From an uncultured Ruminococcus sp. (GTDB lineage Bacteria > Bacillota > Clostridia > Oscillospirales > Ruminococcaceae), in NCBI GenBank assembly GCA_910579835.1, contig CAJTWQ010000036.1:1-22056 (forward strand): DNA of 22,056 bases, in the 5' to 3' direction. Positions 19,648 to 22,056 of the stretch are shown here, in pieces. The translations under genes were made by a program, and so were the position numbers. The notes beneath the pieces are model-generated. The model was not told the DNA's origin and made no database searches. It saw only the letters and a list, made by a program, of their open reading frames with translations. How positions within the stretch are numbered: position 1 is the first letter of the stretch; every line of letters starts with the position of its first letter.

Positions 19648-20988
19648 ATGGCTTTAAATATCAAGCGTCCAAACGGTACTGAGGATGTACTCCCAAAGGA
19701 TGTGCACAAATGGCATACTATTGAAAAAATTGCAGGTGAAACTGCCGAGAGCTTTGGTTTCACAGAAATAAGAGTTCCTACCTTTGAGAATACTGATCTT
19801 TTTCTTCGCTCTGTAGGGGAGACTACCGATGTGGTTCAGAAGGAAATGTATACGGTAATGGCTAAGGAGACAAAGTTTACTCTCCGTCCCGAGGGTACTG
19901 CCGGAACGATCCGTGCAATGCTTCAGAACGGACTTCTTAATGAGGCTCTGCCTCAGAGAGTATACTACATCACATCATGCTTCCGTCATGAGCGTCCACA
20001 GGCAGGACGTCTCCGTGAATTCCACCAATTTGGTGTCGAAATTGCAGGAAGCGCTTCTCCGGTAGCCGACGCGGAGGTAATTTCCCTGGCAAAGTCGGTA
20101 CTTGACAGACTTGAGGTAAAAAATATCGAGCTTTATATTAATTCCATAGGCTGTCCGGGATGCCGCGCTAAGTATCATGATGCGCTGAGAAGCTATTTTC
20201 AGGCAAGAAAGGACGAGCTTTGCGATACATGCTGTGACCGCCTTGAAAAAAATCCAATGCGAATTCTTGACTGTAAAAGCCCTGTCTGTCAGGAGATCGG
20301 CAGCAATGCTCCGCTGATTCTTGATTATTTATGTGAGGAATGCAGCGATCACTTTGAAAAGCTGAAAGAATATCTTTCTAAGCTGGGAATCGAATACAAG
20401 ATAAATCCAAAGATTGTAAGAGGACTCGATTATTACACAAAAACTGTTTTTGAGTTTGTTACTACCGAAATTGGCGCACAGGGAACCGTTTGCGGAGGAG
20501 GACGTTACGACGGTCTTATCGAGCAACTTGGAGGACAGCATACTCCGGCGCTTGGCTTTGGCATGGGCATTGAGCGGCTTCTTCTTGTGATGGAAAAACA
20601 GAACTGCCGTTTTCTGACTCCTAAAAAATGTGATATATATTTTGCAACAATGGGCGAGGCGGCTGTTGAAAAGGCGATGGAGCTTACAAAGCAGCTTCGT
20701 GAATACGGTTTCTTTTCTGAGTTTGATCTTATGGGGCGAGGAATAAAGGCGCAGATGAAGTATGCTAATAAGACGGGAGCGCTGTTTACTGTCGTGCTCG
20801 GTGACAACGAGCTTGAAGAGGGAAGAGCAAGGCTTAAGGATATGGAAAGCGGCGAAGAAAAAGAAATTCTTCTTGACGATAAATTTGTAGGCAGTTTTGA
20901 CGCTGCATATTTTGATAAGATGATGGACAGCATCGAAAACGCTGAAACGGTAAGCGCTTTCCAAAATTTGGCTGAGGAGAAAAAGTGA
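19648..20988 (+). CDS. hisS: Histidyl-tRNA synthetase
   Basis: This 446-residue class II aminoacyl-tRNA synthetase charges tRNA-His with histidine. Motif 1 lies near PTFENTDLF. Motif 2 reads FRHERPQAGRLREFHQFGVE (about 112-131). The HisRS-specific histidine A motif is seen in RGLDYYTKTVFEF (about 258-270), and motif 3 with GGGRYDGL and GFGMGIERLL follows. The C-terminal anticodon-binding domain fills about 325-425. Length is slightly above the family norm because of a short C-terminal tail. The ribosome site AAAGG precedes the ATG. No T-box leader is visible in the 91 bp after the mgsA-like gene, and I find no convincing promoter there. aspS starts 1 nt after the stop, the standard hisS-aspS operon. 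Confidence 0.97.
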   Translation: MALNIKRPNGTEDVLPKDVHKWHTIEKIAGETAESFGFTEIRVPTFENTDLFLRSVGETTDVVQKEMYTVMAKETKFTLRPEGTAGTIRAMLQNGLLNEALPQRVYYITSCFRHERPQAGRLREFHQFGVEIAGSASPVADAEVISLAKSVLDRLEVKNIELYINSIGCPGCRAKYHDALRSYFQARKDELCDTCCDRLEKNPMRILDCKSPVCQEIGSNAPLILDYLCEECSDHFEKLKEYLSKLGIEYKINPKIVRGLDYYTKTVFEFVTTEIGAQGTVCGGGRYDGLIEQLGGQHTPALGFGMGIERLLLVMEKQNCRFLTPKKCDIYFATMGEAAVEKAMELTKQLREYGFFSEFDLMGRGIKAQMKYANKTGALFTVVLGDNELEEGRARLKDMESGEEKEILLDDKFVGSFDAAYFDKMMDSIENAETVSAFQNLAEEKK

Positions 20989-20989
20989 T

Positions 20990-22056
20990 ATGGCTGATAC
21001 AATGAAAGGATTGAAGCGCACGAAATACTGCGGCGATGTGACCGAAATTGGAAAGGAAGTCGTAGTAGGTGGATTCGTGGACAGGATCAGAAATAAAGGC
21101 GGTGTGATTTTTATTGTACTCAGAGACAGAACCGGAGTGGTTCAGCTTCTGTTTAACGATGAAACTGATAAAGAGCTTTTTGAAAAGGCTGCTTCATGCC
21201 GAAGTGAATATGTACTTATGGCAAAAGGTATTGTCCGTGAGCGTGAAAGTAAGAACGACAAGCTGAAAACAGGAAATGTTGAGATCTTCGTAAGCGATCT
21301 GCGTATTCTCTCAAAGGCTCAGACCACGCCTTTTGAGATTACGGCGGATACTAAGGTTAACGAGGAACTTCGTCTGAAATACCGCTATCTTGATTTGAGA
21401 AGAGCGCCTTTGCAACAGAATATAATTATGCGTCACCGTTTGGCAAAGGTGACGAGAGAATATTTTTATGAGAACGGTTTTCTGGAAATCGAGACGCCAA
21501 TGATGATGAAATCTACTCCAGAGGGGGCAAGGGACTATCTTATTCCTTCGAGAGTTCATCCAGGTAAATTTTATGCGCTGCCGCAGTCGCCGCAGATATA
21601 TAAGCAGCTACTTATGATTGCTGGATATGACCGGTATATTCAGTTGGCAAGATGTTTCCGTGATGAGGATCTCCGTGCGGACAGACAGCCGGAATTTACG
21701 CAGATAGATCTGGAAATGTCATTTGTTGACGCCGAAGATATACAGGAGTGCGTTGAGGGATACGTTCAGCGCGTATTCAGGGAACTTATGGATGTTGATA
21801 TTCCGCTGCCCCTGCCGCGTTTGACATTTGCTGATGCAATGAATCGTTACGGCTCTGATAAGCCCGATACACGTTTCGGTTTTGAAATTCAGGATATTAC
21901 CGATGCGGTCAAAAATATAGATTTTGTTGTGTTCAGAAATGCGATTGAGGACGGAGGAACAGTTCGCGCTATTAATGTAAAGAACGGTGCGTCAGTTTAT
22001 ACAAGAAAAGAGATTGACAAGCTTGTTGAACATGCAAAGGGAATTGGAGCAAAGGG
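20990..22056 (+). CDS. aspS: Aspartyl-tRNA synthetase, 5' part (runs off the window)
   Basis: The frame is open from the ATG at 20990 to the window edge, 355 complete codons of an enzyme normally near 590 residues. It is the class IIb synthetase that charges tRNA-Asp (or Asp/Asn if non-discriminating). An N-terminal OB-fold anticodon domain shows GGVIFIVLRDRTGVVQLLF (about 38-56). The catalytic core begins with motif 1 (FLEIETPMM). QSPQIYKQLLMIAGYDRYIQ and FRDEDLRADRQPEFTQID (motif 2) follow. RYGSDKPDTRFG marks entry to the bacterial-type GAD insertion. The ribosome site GAGGAG lies within the hisS end. The rest, including motif 3, lies outside. Confidence 0.96.
   Translation, partial: MADTMKGLKRTKYCGDVTEIGKEVVVGGFVDRIRNKGGVIFIVLRDRTGVVQLLFNDETDKELFEKAASCRSEYVLMAKGIVRERESKNDKLKTGNVEIFVSDLRILSKAQTTPFEITADTKVNEELRLKYRYLDLRRAPLQQNIIMRHRLAKVTREYFYENGFLEIETPMMMKSTPEGARDYLIPSRVHPGKFYALPQSPQIYKQLLMIAGYDRYIQLARCFRDEDLRADRQPEFTQIDLEMSFVDAEDIQECVEGYVQRVFRELMDVDIPLPLPRLTFADAMNRYGSDKPDTRFGFEIQDITDAVKNIDFVVFRNAIEDGGTVRAINVKNGASVYTRKEIDKLVEHAKGIGAK

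Noticed and set aside
20329..21021. 230-codon minus-strand frame across hisS
   Set aside because: It is antisense to hisS, with low-complexity hydrophobic composition and no ribosome site.
1..22056. CRISPR array, insertion sequence or transposon
   Set aside because: No regularly spaced direct repeats, no transposase frame and no terminal inverted repeats with target duplications were seen.

Overview
The window looks like chromosomal DNA from a low-GC, strictly anaerobic Gram-positive bacterium of the class Clostridia. The gut or rumen genus Ruminococcus, or a close relative, is the best guess. The clues are textbook sigma-A promoters (TTGACA / 17 bp / TATAAT), strong AGGAGG-type ribosome sites, a secreted protein ending in a type I dockerin, a reverse rubrerythrin, a small protein carrying an anaerobic ribonucleotide reductase glycyl-radical motif, and the hisS-aspS pair usual in Firmicutes. 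The genus is an inference; no marker gene that would settle it is present.

Layout. Positions 1-411: a divergent tRNA-Lys(UUU) / tRNA-Arg(ACG) pair, each with its own promoter. 412-752: a gene-free stretch ending in a promoter and a leader of about 125 nt. 753-2623: an unrecognised U32-peptidase-like protein and prephenate dehydrogenase tyrA, whose real start appears to be an ATA codon. 2683-3630 (-): an RluA-family pseudouridine synthase, convergent with tyrA across a shared terminator. 3864-5411: a secreted protein with two GH25 lysozyme domains. 5494-9168: addB (recombination nuclease subunit) followed by a Spx/ArsC-like thioredoxin-fold protein; addA is not adjacent. 9255-11717: a divergent module of a small XRE repressor and a secreted CHAP / peptidoglycan-binding / Fn3-like / InlB-repeat / dockerin protein, with overlapping promoters and palindromic operator candidates. 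11901-16475: a three-gene operon of divergent type IIA topoisomerase B and A subunits with a cupin gene between them. 16460-18104: a module that looks like oxygen-damage defence, made of a Crp/Fnr regulator (-), an 87-residue protein that is little more than an NrdD glycyl-radical motif, and a reverse rubrerythrin. 18363-19556: a MinD-like ATPase and a methylglyoxal-synthase-like protein. 19648 to the right edge: hisS and the 5' part of aspS.

How the parts fit. Two secreted peptidoglycan-acting proteins (double GH25 and CHAP-dockerin) point to wall remodelling or attack on competitors, the second under local repressor control. The most promising candidate for something undescribed lies at 17134-18104. 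There a perfect 16-bp palindrome sits between the Crp-family gene and the stand-alone glycyl-radical-domain gene, at the spacing expected for class II activation (about -41.5) of the latter, and a rubrerythrin follows. I infer an oxygen or redox response in which the small protein might act as a spare part for anaerobic ribonucleotide reductase, by analogy with YfiD/GrcA for pyruvate formate-lyase. Other unusual points are the ATA start of tyrA, the replaced catalytic residues in the methylglyoxal-synthase-like protein and in the second GH25 domain, the deviant quinolone-pocket residues of the gyrase-A-like subunit, and the cupin gene inside the topoisomerase operon.
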